Notes under the pieces: generated by a model
Told to the model about the DNA's origin: nothing
What the model saw: only the letters and a program-made list of their open reading frames with translations
Database searches by the model: none
Assembly (NCBI GenBank): GCA_002077065.1
Contig: NAJO01000008.1
Location: forward strand, 930,001-994,000
Reading direction: 5' to 3'
Length of the DNA: 64,000 nucleotides
From: Cryoendolithus antarcticus
Lineage: Eukaryota; Ascomycota; Dothideomycetes; Cladosporiales; Cladosporiaceae
Position numbers and translations under genes: made by a program
In this document: piece by piece, positions 22,651 through 33,507 of the stretch
How the letters are laid out: every line of letters begins with the position of its first letter
Position numbering within the stretch: the first letter of the stretch is position 1

Positions 22651-22950
22651 TGTGCTTTGTCAGGCGTCATGTAAGTGATTGGGATTGGGATAGAAGAATA
22701 TTGCATAGCGTGGCGTCTAAAAATTTGTCGCGAACTGGGTGGGATACATGGCATTGGCATATCAGAGCTCAGACTGTAGCAAAGAGCTAGGCAGACTGGG
22801 CTCGAGATTATGGCGCGGCTACGGGTTGATGCTGGTTGCACTTCGGAAACGATTGACTCAAAAGCACTCATGTAGCATTAGATGTCTCCATAGATCATCT
22901 TACGTGCGTCCCCGACGCGTAACGTGGTCCCTCTCTCTTCATCTCCCTTT
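22651..22950. other. Intergenic region between convergent genes
   Basis: Shared 3' flank of the MscS channel and acid trehalase genes. Nothing specific seen. Confidence 0.5.
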
Positions 22951-25900
22951 CTAAATCACTGTTCCTCTCCTCGCCACATTACCTCCCTCGCTACTTACGA
23001 TCGCCCACTCAGCGACCGTAGCACCCGTCCCATTCTTCTCATTGGCCGTCCCGACCGTTGCCTGGTTTCCACTGATACTCAGCGTCGCGTACCTCCCACT
23101 CCAGACCGGTGTACTTAGCGTGGCGTTCGTAGTGTTACTACTATAAGCCACGATAGCGTCCGCCGTCGCCGCATCATAGGCGTTGCTGATCGAGACGTTC
23201 GTACTCGATGTGACATTGACGATCTCCAAGCCTGTGGGCGAGGAGGAGTTGGAGAAGGTCACTGCGTAGGAAGTAGGAGGCGACTGTGCCCAATCAAAGC
23301 GGATTTCGGTAACTGGGACGAAGGGTTCCGGGAGCTCGACGGTCATAGAGGAAGTGATATTGGACTGCGTCGGCTGCCACTTTGTTGAGGTGGCGCCGTC
23401 GACTGCTGATAGTGGGAATTGGCCAGGAGAGTAGGTATAGTCGGAGGAGACGGGCTGGCATTGGGCGTTGTTGCCCGGAATGGTCTTGTTGTAGCCCGAG
23501 AGGCGATTGGCGATTGTTACTGTACCATTGGGAAGGAGGGAGTAGGCTGCAGCAGTGCTGTTCTCGCTGTTAATGCCGATTGTGAGAGGGATCGCGGCTG
23601 TGGCGAAGGTAGTGTTGGCGCTTGGCAAAGAGTTGGTGAGACGTTGCAGAGTCGTGTGGGTTGCGTTTGAAGTTGCGTTGATGGGCCAGCCATTCCAGTA
23701 GATCGTTCTGTAGTTGAGATTCTGGATTTGCGGTGGTAAGCTCGGGTCGATGTTGAAGCTGTTGATGTTCAACCGCAGACCGAGGTAGCCGAAGACCGCG
23801 ACTCTGTTCGCACCTCCGATACCAGTGAGGAATGGATATGCAGGGTGCGTGCCACCGTTTGTGGTATAATCGTCGGTCAATTGCTCGCTGAACTGGAACC
23901 ACGGCTGGCGGGTGTATGGCTGGCTGCCGTAGAGATCGTAGGTGTATGACGAGCATCCAGACGGCGAGATCTCGTTGGCAATGATACTGAAAACTCCATA
24001 GGTCATGCCTGGTCCTGCTAGTGACTGCTTGCCAGCGTAGTAATCTAGATCGCTGAGCGAGTACGGGTTAGGGTAGTCGAGAAAGTCGTCAATCAGCACA
24101 ACATCGGCCTGCTTGACCGAGATCGAGCCGTTCATGGTCTGGTACTCCAAGATAATATTCGCAGGATCATACACAGGCACCTCGATCAGGCTTGAGATGT
24201 TAGCCCAGGTCTCGTTCGGTGCCAGTCCAAGCCTCTCGCGGAAGACATTCGCGTTATCGATATGCGTCTTCATGAGTACCATGGTATATCCGACGTTCGT
24301 CTGGAAGTTCGCGTACTCGTCCGGATCCGTAGCATTGTAGAGATAGTACTTGCCAGCGGTCTCGTTGTAAGTCACTACATCTGCGTAAAATTGAGCTACT
24401 GCGTCGTACACCGGGAAGAGCTCTTCGCGCCAGAACTGAGTGTCACCAGTGACAACCCAGTAGTTGTAGACCTCGAGACCAATATCTCCGTTGATATGGT
24501 ACTCGTAGTCGAAGCACGGCCCAGTGCCTGTGCAGTTACCGAACCTGCCAGACGTCCAGGAGTACACCGCGCCATCCGGTGAGAACTTGCCGGTCTGATT
24601 TTGAGAGGACTGATAGGCGGTCTGTACATTCGCCTTGGCCTGAGGCAGCCTCTCAGTGCGGTACCTCGCGATCTGCTTCGCTGCTTGAGGGTACGCAACG
24701 ACGAGTCCCGGTGCCATCCATACTTCAGCATCCCAGAAGATGAAGCCTGCGTAGCTGTCGCTGCCCAGACCACCAACGGCGATGCTGTTGACGTCGAGTT
24801 GCGTGTTGTTTCCTGCCGCTGCGATTGCGTTCGAGCCAATAGTCTCTTTGAGGAGGTGGAATGGATTGGTCACGGCGGTGATCTGGAGTTCGATAATGTT
24901 CTCATCGTCGGGAAGCGTACCATTTTCAGGGAAGCGGAAACTGTCCACGCTGTCCTTGGTCATGATGCTCTCCCATTCTGCGATGTGGGATGCGAGGAGG
25001 TTGACGTAGCCTGCCTTCGCCGCAGTACAAGAGGCGTTGTATGCAGTGGTCTGAGGGTCACTGAATGCGTCGCTCGATGCACCGCCGATGTACTTGGTGA
25101 AGGTGCTTGTCTGTCCAGCTCTGAGTGCAACGCTCAGAGCCTGTGCAATAGTCGAGCTGTTCGATCCAATGACTGCTGAGTCCGTGAAATTGGACACGGC
25201 GCTCGACTCGCAGCGGTCGTCGGCGACAAGCGAAGAGTAAAGGTAAGCCGTCACATTCGACAGTCCATTCGGACTTACAGAAGTCCAAATGATGGACTCC
25301 TTCGACTCGTATCCCTTGTCGACGAACTGGGTCCTAAGCGCACCATCGCCCTCAAGCAGATCGACTACGGTGGCGTTCACATCTCTCGATGCTGTGATCT
25401 TCAACTGTACAGCTGCCTGATTCACGTAAAGCTTGTGCACCAGCATCTGATACTCGATGTCGACCGCAGGACCATCGGTAGGAGACCAGGTGTAGCGCCA
25501 GTTCATTGTGCCGGCTCCGATGTCGAGCGTCGAGGCAAAGCCAGAAATCTGCTCTGAAGGCACGCTGGCAGTAAGTACTTGGCCATTGATCGAGACATGA
25601 AGACCGCTCCAGTGTGGGACTCCGCTGATTACGCTCTCGCCACCATATTGGTTCAGCCACTGCATCGCTGTTAGTTACCACAACTTAGGTAAGAGAGCAA
25701 AATCGTACCTCGAAATTAGTCCCGTTAGTCGTGGGCTGCGAATCCCAGAAGCCAGCGATTGTGCCGAAAGTCTGACGCCTGTCGAACAAAGGCCATCCAT
25801 TGATATTGTCGCCACTGACCGGTGTATCGACCTCGAAGAAAGGCCCTACTGCCGCTAGGTTGATGCCCAGATAGCCGTTCGAAAGTTGCATTCGAGACTG

Positions 25901-26119
25901 GTAGTGGCCTTGGTCCAGATTCGTGGTCGTGAGACGCCAGTTGGCGTCGTCCCATGTCGTACCATCGAAACGGGTGGAGTAGATCTTCGACTGCACAAGG
26001 CTAGGCGATGCGAGTAGGAGAGGCAGTATGAGGGCGAGCATCGTGGCTAAAGATGTTAGAATGATTAGTACGAGCCATGTTGGATGCGAATGATAGTGCT
26101 TGCGCCGCGATGGGGCCAT
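22951..26119 (-). CDS. ATH1: Acid trehalase, GH65, membrane-anchored
   Basis: Exon 1 runs 26119-25709 and exon 2 runs 25659-22951, joined over a 49-nt intron (25708-25660). The acceptor is the CAG at 25662-25660; the CAG eight bases upstream would shift the frame and stop at once. The spliced product has 1039 residues, normal for Ath1. WLVLIILTSLATMLALILPL at about residues 14-34 is a single N-terminal membrane anchor or signal. The junction restores TNFE-WLNQYGGES, and the (alpha/alpha)6 catalytic region includes FDYEYHINGDIGLEVYNYW near residue 520, where the Glu of the YEYH motif is the GH65 general acid. Many NxT/S sites indicate secretion. The enzyme cleaves alpha,alpha-trehalose to two glucoses outside the cell or in the vacuole and lets fungi grow on external trehalose. 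The C-terminal portion is beta-rich with an F5/8C-like stretch. Confidence 0.93.
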
Positions 26120-27900
26120 GATGCCCTCGTGAGGAACTGCTCATGACTTCCACACGGCTGTAATGTCTCAACAACATCGACAATCGCCGTTTGCCTTGTG
26201 TTGAAGGCATCTCCATGCAGCCGTCTGAAAGAGGAATGTTTGTTTACACACCTCAGTAATTTCTCCAATCAGCTCAGATTTCCCACAACTGTTTCACACC
26301 TCAAACACTGTACTTTCACACATCAGCCCAAACTTCAAACCACTGCTGACGGTCAGAACATCATATATGTACTCCTCACCATCAATCCTTCCACGCTACC
26401 ATCATCACGCATGACAACGGCCTCGCCTAGCTTTCCTAGCACAGAATACGAACCGCCGAGACGTCACTTTACCCCACAATTTGCGTGCCCGGTTGCGGGG
26501 AACGCAGCTCAAGCCTTGCGCAAGCACGTTGAAGCGGCTACTAGACCTCGATATGGCAAGGTGCCTGACGATCGTTGATGCAAGTCAGACGGGTCTGGCG
26601 ACACTTCGCGGTGGAGACTCGTGTTCGAGGCATAATAATGAAGGGCCCATTACGGGAAGTACGCGTCGTAGAAAACGTGGACTTTGTTGCTGTTGAAGTT
26701 TCCTGACGAGGACATCACGGAGAGCTTGCAAGTGATGCAAGTTGCGAGCAATGCAAGATGCGAGTGGTGTGGAACTGAAGTGATGCGCACTTGAGGCAAC
26801 ACGCTTTCGAAGTGATGCGCCCTCGGAGTGATGCGCCCTCGACGTGATTTGCACCCAAAGTAACACGCACTCGAAGTGAAGCCCACTCGGAATGATGGGA
26901 CAGGCCCTCGAGGTGATACGCTGCTCAAGTGATACGATGCGCACTCGAGGTGATGCGCACTTGAAGTAATGGGCCCGCGAAGTGATACGCTTTCCAACAA
27001 GTGATGCGCACTCGATCAGATGCGCCCTCGAACTGATGCGCCCTCGAACTGATGCGCTCTCGAACTGACGTGCTCTCGAACTGATGCATCACGGAACGAG
27101 GCGTTGATTAGTGAGCACTCCAATCCCCAAGCAATGCCAGCTCAAGTGATGCAGCGTGCAACGACTCGCTACCTTCACAGATTGAGGCCGATCTGACTGA
27201 TGATGTGGACTCCAAGAGCCAGAAGAAGCTGAGGGTGTCTCGGCCCTCTCATTCATCGTCCCCGAGATCGTATACACGGGAGCCAATGCACATGCCATGA
27301 GAGGAAATGTCTCAGTATCAGTGATGCTTCTGGCGATGATTTGACGCTTGTGATGGGGTAGTTCTGATGCAGTCAGTCTTTCGCGTTTAACATACATACA
27401 TGTAGTTATGGTCGACTCATTGAAAGTACACCCGTCACACCTCACCGCATCCTGATGTGTGAGCGTACCTACGTTTATCTCGAAGTGTGAGCGAGGGAGA
27501 GAATGGGTTGAAAGGGCTTTGTACTCGAGTGATTAAGACAATAGCGCCTTCGGTGTTGTTGAGTGGAATACACATTCACACTTCAATGTGGGTGACATGG
27601 CACTTATGCTTTGTTCTCAATTCATCTCCTTGCGTTCACATCGCCGGCATCGACCCAACGCGTCGGACGTCAGTATTCGCAGGAGATTGTGAAGTGTGAA
27701 ATTTGAATACAGACCTTTGTCCAACTATTGGGGATCCTTTGTGTATCAACGACTCGCGATCTAGCAAAGCCGTGTTGAAGACGGCCACCGCCACAAAGCT
27801 CAATACTTCCCGGGTCTGTATCCCGCGACCCATGATGCATCGACGCCATGCTTGAACGCTCGTTGAAGATCCGCCCACTACCTCCCACTCCATGCATGGT
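26120..27900. other. 1.8-kb gene-poor region with minisatellite
   Basis: Upstream of acid trehalase on its left and downstream of the P-protein gene on its right. It carries the 16-bp tandem array listed separately. A short frame at 26411-26578 (MTTASPSFPSTEYEPP...) could be a gene remnant but has no recognisable family. The remainder (27100-27900) holds only short chance frames. Confidence 0.5.
26728..27090. repeat. Degenerate 16-bp minisatellite array
   Basis: About 20 tandem copies of a unit close to AAGTGATGCGCNCTCG. The right end is most regular, with six consecutive 16-mers from about 26999: units such as AACTGATGCGCCCTCG and AACTGATGCGCTCTCG follow each other without gaps. Leftwards the copies drift (GAGTGATGCGCCCTCG, ACGTGATTTGCACCCA, AGGCAACACGCTTTCG) with occasional length changes. 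The 16-bp period is not a multiple of three, so a coding repeat is unlikely. Confidence 0.85.
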
Positions 27901-30900
27901 TTAGGTCGGCATCGGTGCCGCTGACCCAGTCATCCCATCGATAGTCTCGACAGGCGCACAGCTGTCAGAACTGTTAGTAAGATCACCCTACTGGGACGAA
28001 AGCACAATGGACTTACCTGCAGAACAGATTCACATCGCCATAAGCGTCATCCAATCTCGCGACGCTAGGCCAGAACTTCTTCTCCTTGAGGTACGCAAGC
28101 GGGTAGGCCGCGTCCTCGCGACTGTAGCTGCGATCCCACTCGGACCGGAGAAGGTCTTTGACAGTATGCGGCGCCATCTTGAGCACGTTCCCCTCCTTCG
28201 GCTGCTCACCAGACTCCACAGCCTTGATCTCTTGACGAATGGAGATAAGCGCGTCGCAGAAGCGATCGAGCTCGGCCTTGCTCTCAGACTCCGTGGGCTC
28301 GATCATAAGGGTATTGGCGACTGGCCAGGACATAGTGGGCGCGTGGAAGCCGTAGTCTTGCAGGCGTTTGGCGATGTCGATCGCCTCGACGGCGGCTGTG
28401 TCTTTGAATTTCCGCGTGTCGAGAATGAATTCGTGCGCGCAGCGGCCTTGCGAATTGGTGTAGAGGATGGGGTAATGCGGCTTCAAGCGCGCTAGAATGT
28501 AGTTGGCGTTGAGCAGCGTGATCTTGGTGGCGTGTGTAAGGCCGCGAGCACCCATCATCTTGATGTATGCCCAGCTGATGGGGAGGATGCTGGCAGAACC
28601 CCAAGGCGCGGCGGAGACCGGCGCGATGGCTTTCGAGCCGCCAACATTCGCCACAAGCGGGTGTCCTGGCAGATACGGAGACAGGTGCTTCGCAACGCCG
28701 ATAGGTCCGACACCTGGACCTCCACCTCCATGCGGGATGCAGAACGTCTTGTGCAGGTTCAAGTGACAGACATCTGCGCCGATCTCGCCAGGCGAGCAGA
28801 GCCCGATCTGCGCGTTCATGTTCGCGCCGTCCATGTAAACTTGTCCACCATGCTCGTGCACAAGTCTGCAAGCTTCTTTGACTTGCGGCTCGAAGATACC
28901 AAAGGTTGAGGGGTAGGTGATCATAATTGCGCCGAGCTGCTCGGAGTACTGCTCACATTTGGCTTTGAGATCGGCCATATCGAGATTACCGGTGCTGTGC
29001 TCGCACTTGATGGTTACAACGCGCATGCCTGCCATCGCGGCACTGGCGGGGTTCGTGCCATGTGCTGAGACGGGAATGAGGCAGATGTCACGCTTCTTGC
29101 CGGGTTGGTCTTCGAGGTACTTGCGGATCACACGAAGGCCTGTGAACTCACCTTGCGCACCCGAATTGGGCTGCAGGGAGGTGGAGTGAAAGCCGGTGAT
29201 CTCCGAGAGATCTGCCTCGAGTTCCTTGATAAGCTGGGCGTAGCCTTGGGCCTGGTTTGCAGGGACGAAGGGGTGAATGTTGGAGAACTCCGGCCATGAG
29301 ATAGGAGCCATCTCAGTGGCGGCGTTCAGCTTCATGGTGCAGGATCCGAGAGGGATCATCGAGTGGACAAGCGAGAGGTCCTTGGACTGTAGATGGTGCA
29401 TGTAGCGCATGAGCTCTGTCTCGGAGTGATATGAGTTGAACACCGGGTGTGTGAGGTACGGCGAAGTACGCTTCAATGCCTCTGGCACGGCGGGCACACT
29501 CTCTATGCCTGCCGCAAGCTCATCGGCGTCCATGATATCTGTCGAGAATGCGCGCAAGATCTCATCGACCTGCTTCTTCCCCACAGTCTCGTCAAGCGTG
29601 ATGCCGATAGTCTCATCATCAATGATGCGGAAGTTGGTTAGGAAGAGCTGAGCGATCTTCTGCGCAAAGTCATGTGCGCCCTTCTTCTTCACAACCACTG
29701 TATCGAATGCCACTGGCTTGCGGACTTCGAGACCAGCCTGCTCGAGGCCTTTGGCCACGACCTGAGTCATCTTGGCCACCTTCTCCGCGATCCGCTTCAA
29801 GCCTGCTGGTCCATGGTAGACTGCGTACATCGCTGACATGTTGGCGAGAAGTGCCTGAGCAGTACAGATGTTGCTCGTCGCCTTCTCTCGCCTGATGTGC
29901 TGCTCACGTGTCTGCAGGGCGAGACGTGCAGCCTTGTCGCCGAGTCTGTCTTTCGAGAGACCAATGAGCCGGCCAGGAATCTTGCGCTTGTGCTTCTCGC
30001 TCACTGCGAAGAACGCAGCGTGTGGCCCGCCGAAGCCGAATGGGACGCCAAATCGCTGCGCATTGCCAAATGCGATGTCGGCGCCAAATTCTCCTGGAGG
30101 TGTAAGGAGGGTGAGGGCCAACAAATCAGTACCGACACAAAGCGTCCCCTTGAGCTTGTGGACTTTCTCAGAAAGTGCCTTGTAGTCTGCCACACCGCCG
30201 TAGGTATCCGGATACTGAACGAGTACCCCAATAAGATCCTCGCCTACCTCATTCACCTTGGCGGAGTCGTTCTCCAGTATGTCCGCGACCACAATCTTAA
30301 TTCCGAAGCCTTGCGCTCTGCTCTCAAGTACCGCGATCGTCTGCGGGTGGCACAGGTGAGAAACGAGGAATGTCTTGTTCGGGCTCTTCTGTCGTGCTGC
30401 TGGTAAAGCGTTGACAGATAAAGTCATTGCCTCCGCCGCAGCAGTCGGCTCGTCAAGCACCGATGCGTTTGAAATCGCCAGCCCAGTCAGATCGCACACC
30501 ATCGTCTGAAAGTTCAGCAGCGACTCCAATCGACCCTGGCTGATCTCTGGCTGGTACGGCGTATAGCTAGTGTACCATGCCGGATTCTCCAGCAAGTTGC
30601 GCTTGATCACCTCAGGTGTTCTCGTGCCTGCGTAACCGCATCCTATATAGCTCTTGTACACCTTGTTCTCGCCAGCGATCTCCCTCAGTCGCGCAATGAG
30701 CTGACTCTCCGAGTACCCACCCTGATCCGTCGCCATGGAGCCAGACTCTGGCATCGGACCCTCCACCTTGATGTCCTTGGTCGATAGGATATCAGCCGGC
30801 AGCACTTGCTTCACGAATTCGTCAAGCGTCTTCGCCGGAGGATCCAATGCCTGTAGCATCTGCTCTGCAGATTCCTCTGAAGGACCAATGTGGCGACGCG

Positions 30901-31117
30901 GGAACGTATCGAGGGGTGAGAAGATCGACTGAACCTGCGGGCTGCTTGACCGCGTATCCTCTGTCGAGCTCTTGTAGAATGAGCGAGTTGCGATCCGACC
31001 AAATGCTGGAGCTGTGGTCGTTGCTCCATTGCGTGTCAGGTGAAGGCATCGTGGCGAAAGTGGTCGACGCGTCGCGAGCCATTGTGCGCGCAGGCGTACT
31101 GCTATGGGAGAAGTCAT
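27901..31117 (-). CDS. GCV2: Glycine dehydrogenase (decarboxylating), P-protein of the glycine cleavage system
   Basis: Exon 1 is 31117-28017 and a short last exon is 27961-27901, joined over a 55-nt intron with a perfect AG|GTAAGT donor, a TTACTAAC branch and a CAG acceptor. Splicing gives 1053 residues ending NLFCSCAPVE..., the conserved P-protein C-terminus; reading through would end at NLFCR. An Arg/Ser/Thr-rich presequence of about 60 residues precedes RRHIGPSEE. The PLP-binding Lys lies in NLHKTFCIPHGGGGPG near residue 785, and the N-terminal half has the parallel fold with IGCGY and PYQPEISQGRLE. The mitochondrial enzyme decarboxylates glycine and passes the aminomethyl group to H-protein lipoate, feeding one-carbon metabolism. 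It is divergent from the UCH gene. Confidence 0.95.
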
Positions 31118-31783
31118 GTCGCGTTTGCCTTAGTATGCCTTCGCTCTCGCTTCACTGCATGCAGGAGGATTTCATGCAGCTTGCCGAGTGAGACTGAATT
31201 AAGTGGCCGTTGAGCTTCGAGTGAGCGTTGCCTTCTTCGACTGTATGGCAGCTCCAGGGCGATTTCTAGGTAGTGTAGAGGTGTAGGAGGAATGTTGGTC
31301 GAAGGAGTGACAGTTGTAAGTAAGGTCAAGAATCGGTGAGGGTAGTCGACCTTCCTTGCCGCAATGCCCGCCTTGACTTTTGTTATCGCTTAGTGTCGGT
31401 TATCGGAGCATGGACCCCTGGACCACATCTGGTCATTGAATGCATGCGGCTCAAAACACCGAATTGGACCCCCCTCACGTGCTGACATGTGCTTTACGCG
31501 TCGTGGCTGCCTCGTGCCTTCCCACCTCACTTCATGCACGCCCTATGAGACTGCGTGTGCATGTCAAAGTGAAGTCGCAACCTCATATCATATGTAAGGA
31601 CGAAATTCATCAATCCCATCAGTTCACTCTCTATTGCCCTTCACCACAGAGTCACATCACTTTCTTACCACATCAGCTGTCAGCTCAAGCACGTTGCAAG
31701 CCACTGAACCCAGCCTGTGAATGCGAACGGCCGAAGAAGCCTCGTGAAAATCTTGGACCGACTACAGTACAGGTTTTCCAACC
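31118..31783. promoter_or_regulatory. Divergent promoter region GCV2 / UCH
   Basis: 666 bp between divergent start codons. Sequence just before the UCH ATG is rich in TCA-type pyrimidine runs. No operator recognised. Confidence 0.4.
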
Positions 31784-32611
31784 ATGGCCACCAAGTCCCA
31801 TCACCCCGGTGTCACCATCCTCCCCTCCGGCAAAAAGGTCTTCATCCCACTCGAGAACAACCCGGAAGTCTTCACATCATTGATCCACTCCCTGGGCGTA
31901 TCATCTGCACTTGAGTTCCACGACGTCTACTCCCTGACAGACCCAGACCTCCTCTCATTCATTCCTCGGCCAGTCCACGCACTCATCTTCATCGCGCCGG
32001 GCTCAGTCTACTATCGCCTCCACGACAAGGGTAAGCCGAAAGTACTCACCTACACTGGACATGGCCAGGAAGAGCCAGTATGGTGGTGCAAACAGACCAT
32101 CGGTCACTCCTGTGGACTGATGGCATTGCTTCACTCCATCGCAAACGGAGAGGCCAAGAAGCACGTTGCTTCGGACTCGCTCGCAGGCCGCCTCCTTGCC
32201 GAGTCTACACCTCTTCCTCCTATGGAACGAGCAGCAGTGCTCTACGACTCCGCCGAGCTCGAGCAAGCGCACATGGCCGCTGCCGTGATGGGTGATTCGA
32301 AAGCTCCCAGCTCTACAGAGCCGAACGGTTATCACTTTCTCGCATTCGTCCCTGGCAAAGACGGAAAGCTATGGGAGTGCGATGGCAGCTGGGACGGACC
32401 TATAGATCACGGAATATTACCCGAGGGAGCCGACATGCTGAACTCCAAAGTCATCGGAATGGGCATCAACAAGTACCTCGCCGTCTCCGAAGGCAACCTA
32501 GAATACAGCCTCGTCGCTCTCACCGGCAACCCTGCCTCTCAACCCGACACCAACGGTGCAGCACATGCAAGCACGTCAACGCAAGCCTCTCAGGGACAGC
32601 GTGTGGATTAG
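31784..32611 (+). CDS. YUH1: Ubiquitin C-terminal hydrolase, peptidase C12 (Yuh1/UCH-L)
   Basis: A 275-residue single-exon frame. The UCH active site is complete: Gln in KQTIGHSCGLMALLH with nucleophile Cys110, His184 in GYHFLAFV, and Asp200 in LWECDGSW. The core domain ends around residue 250 in YSLVALTG, followed by a short Ser/Thr/Ala-rich tail and a TAG stop. UCH enzymes release small adducts from the ubiquitin (or Rub1) C-terminus and process the precursors in the cytosol. The length suits the Yuh1/UCH-L1/L3 class more than the longer Uch37. The stop is followed in the same frame, with no gap, by 66 further sense codons that look like protein sequence, so the true C-terminus is uncertain. 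Confidence 0.9.
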   Translation: MATKSHHPGVTILPSGKKVFIPLENNPEVFTSLIHSLGVSSALEFHDVYSLTDPDLLSFIPRPVHALIFIAPGSVYYRLHDKGKPKVLTYTGHGQEEPVWWCKQTIGHSCGLMALLHSIANGEAKKHVASDSLAGRLLAESTPLPPMERAAVLYDSAELEQAHMAAAVMGDSKAPSSTEPNGYHFLAFVPGKDGKLWECDGSWDGPIDHGILPEGADMLNSKVIGMGINKYLAVSEGNLEYSLVALTGNPASQPDTNGAAHASTSTQASQGQRVD

Positions 32612-32812
32612 GTGCTCCAGCTAGACCGTGAGCTTGCCGATCTCGGCCGCCGTGTTAGGACGCTCATATCAAACTTCACTGGTGCGCAACACTATAATAA
32701 CCTCGCATATCGCGAGGTTCTCCGCCAGCGGGCTGAGCTGAAGCAGCAATTTGCTGTCAAGAATGAGGAACGACGGAAGCTGAAGGAGGAGCAGGGAATG
32801 ATTAAGTATTGA
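32612..32812 (+). other. In-frame coiled-coil-like extension directly after the UCH stop codon
   Basis: Sixty-six codons start immediately after the TAG at 32609-32611 in exactly the UCH frame and end at TGA. The sequence is charged and helical (DRELADLGRRVRTL, REVLRQRAELKQQF, NEERRKLKEEQG) and reads like genuine protein. There is no ATG at its start, so it is not an obvious separate gene. It could be joined to UCH by a 69-nt intron 32556-32624 (weak donor GTGCAG, acceptor GCTAG) that removes the stop and keeps frame, by stop readthrough, or it may be a decayed part of an older, longer UCH. I do not recognise the family. Confidence 0.45.
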
Positions 32813-33507
32813 GTGCTGGGATGGCTGGCACTGAGGATGAGGGCTTTGGCACGCTCGAGAGAACGCGGGCGCATCTGAGCGACGTGGATCAAGCCAGAAT
32901 GAAGTGATGGGGTCTAGTCAGACTGGCTACAACGAGTGATGTGATCATGAGATTGGCTGTAGCGTAGCGTAACAGCATGTATAGAACACAAGTGACTCTG
33001 CGTCTCCTGACATCTGAAACGCGGCAGATGCTCATGTTAGTTTCCCCGTGACAGTGGAAACTTCAAGCTGTAGCGCCAGTGAGTGTTCCATTAGAAGCAC
33101 AAGAGCAACCTGGGGATTTCAGAGAAGCGAAAACACCTCAGTAAAGGGTTTATTTGCCTCATCTTCGCTCTGTTTCCCATCGGAGCTTCATCACTACCAA
33201 TCAAAAACTCACCTACGCGGTCTATGATACTCTCGCTAGATTTTAATTACTCACTCACGCTAACCCACTCATTCCGACTCTCTCACTCACTCACTCGGGC
33301 TCGCTCACTTGCAATCAGTCGCACTGTATTTCATTCGCACTCAGCTACATAGTCTCAGCCACTCGGTCTATCTCACTCACTTACAAGGCCTCACTCCCTC
33401 ACAAGGGCCCACCCAATCAATCTCACGCATTCGCACACTCAATCCATTCGCACTTCCTCACCTAGCCACTCTCACTCACGCCTTTCCCCGCATCCCTGCC
33501 GCGCTCC
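32813..33507. other. Intergenic region between convergent genes, right part CACTC-rich
   Basis: Holds no gene I can support. Its right third is the CTCA-rich tract listed separately. Confidence 0.5.
33246..33490. repeat. Strand-asymmetric CTCA/CACTC-rich low-complexity tract
   Basis: Runs such as CTCACTCACTCACTC and many scattered CACTC, TCTCAC and TCGCAC words over about 245 bp, with almost no matching GAGTG on the plus strand. It lies just beyond the Tfc6 stop codon, so it would form the 3' flank or UTR of that gene as GAGTGA-rich RNA. Confidence 0.7.

Noticed and set aside
25668..25670. Upstream CAG as the acceptor of the acid trehalase intron
   Set aside because: It would shift the frame and stop within five codons; the CAG at 25660-25662 keeps frame and restores the family sequence.
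28284..28871. 195-codon frame overlapping the glycine decarboxylase gene on the same strand
   Set aside because: A shadow frame of the strongly conserved P-protein C-terminal half.
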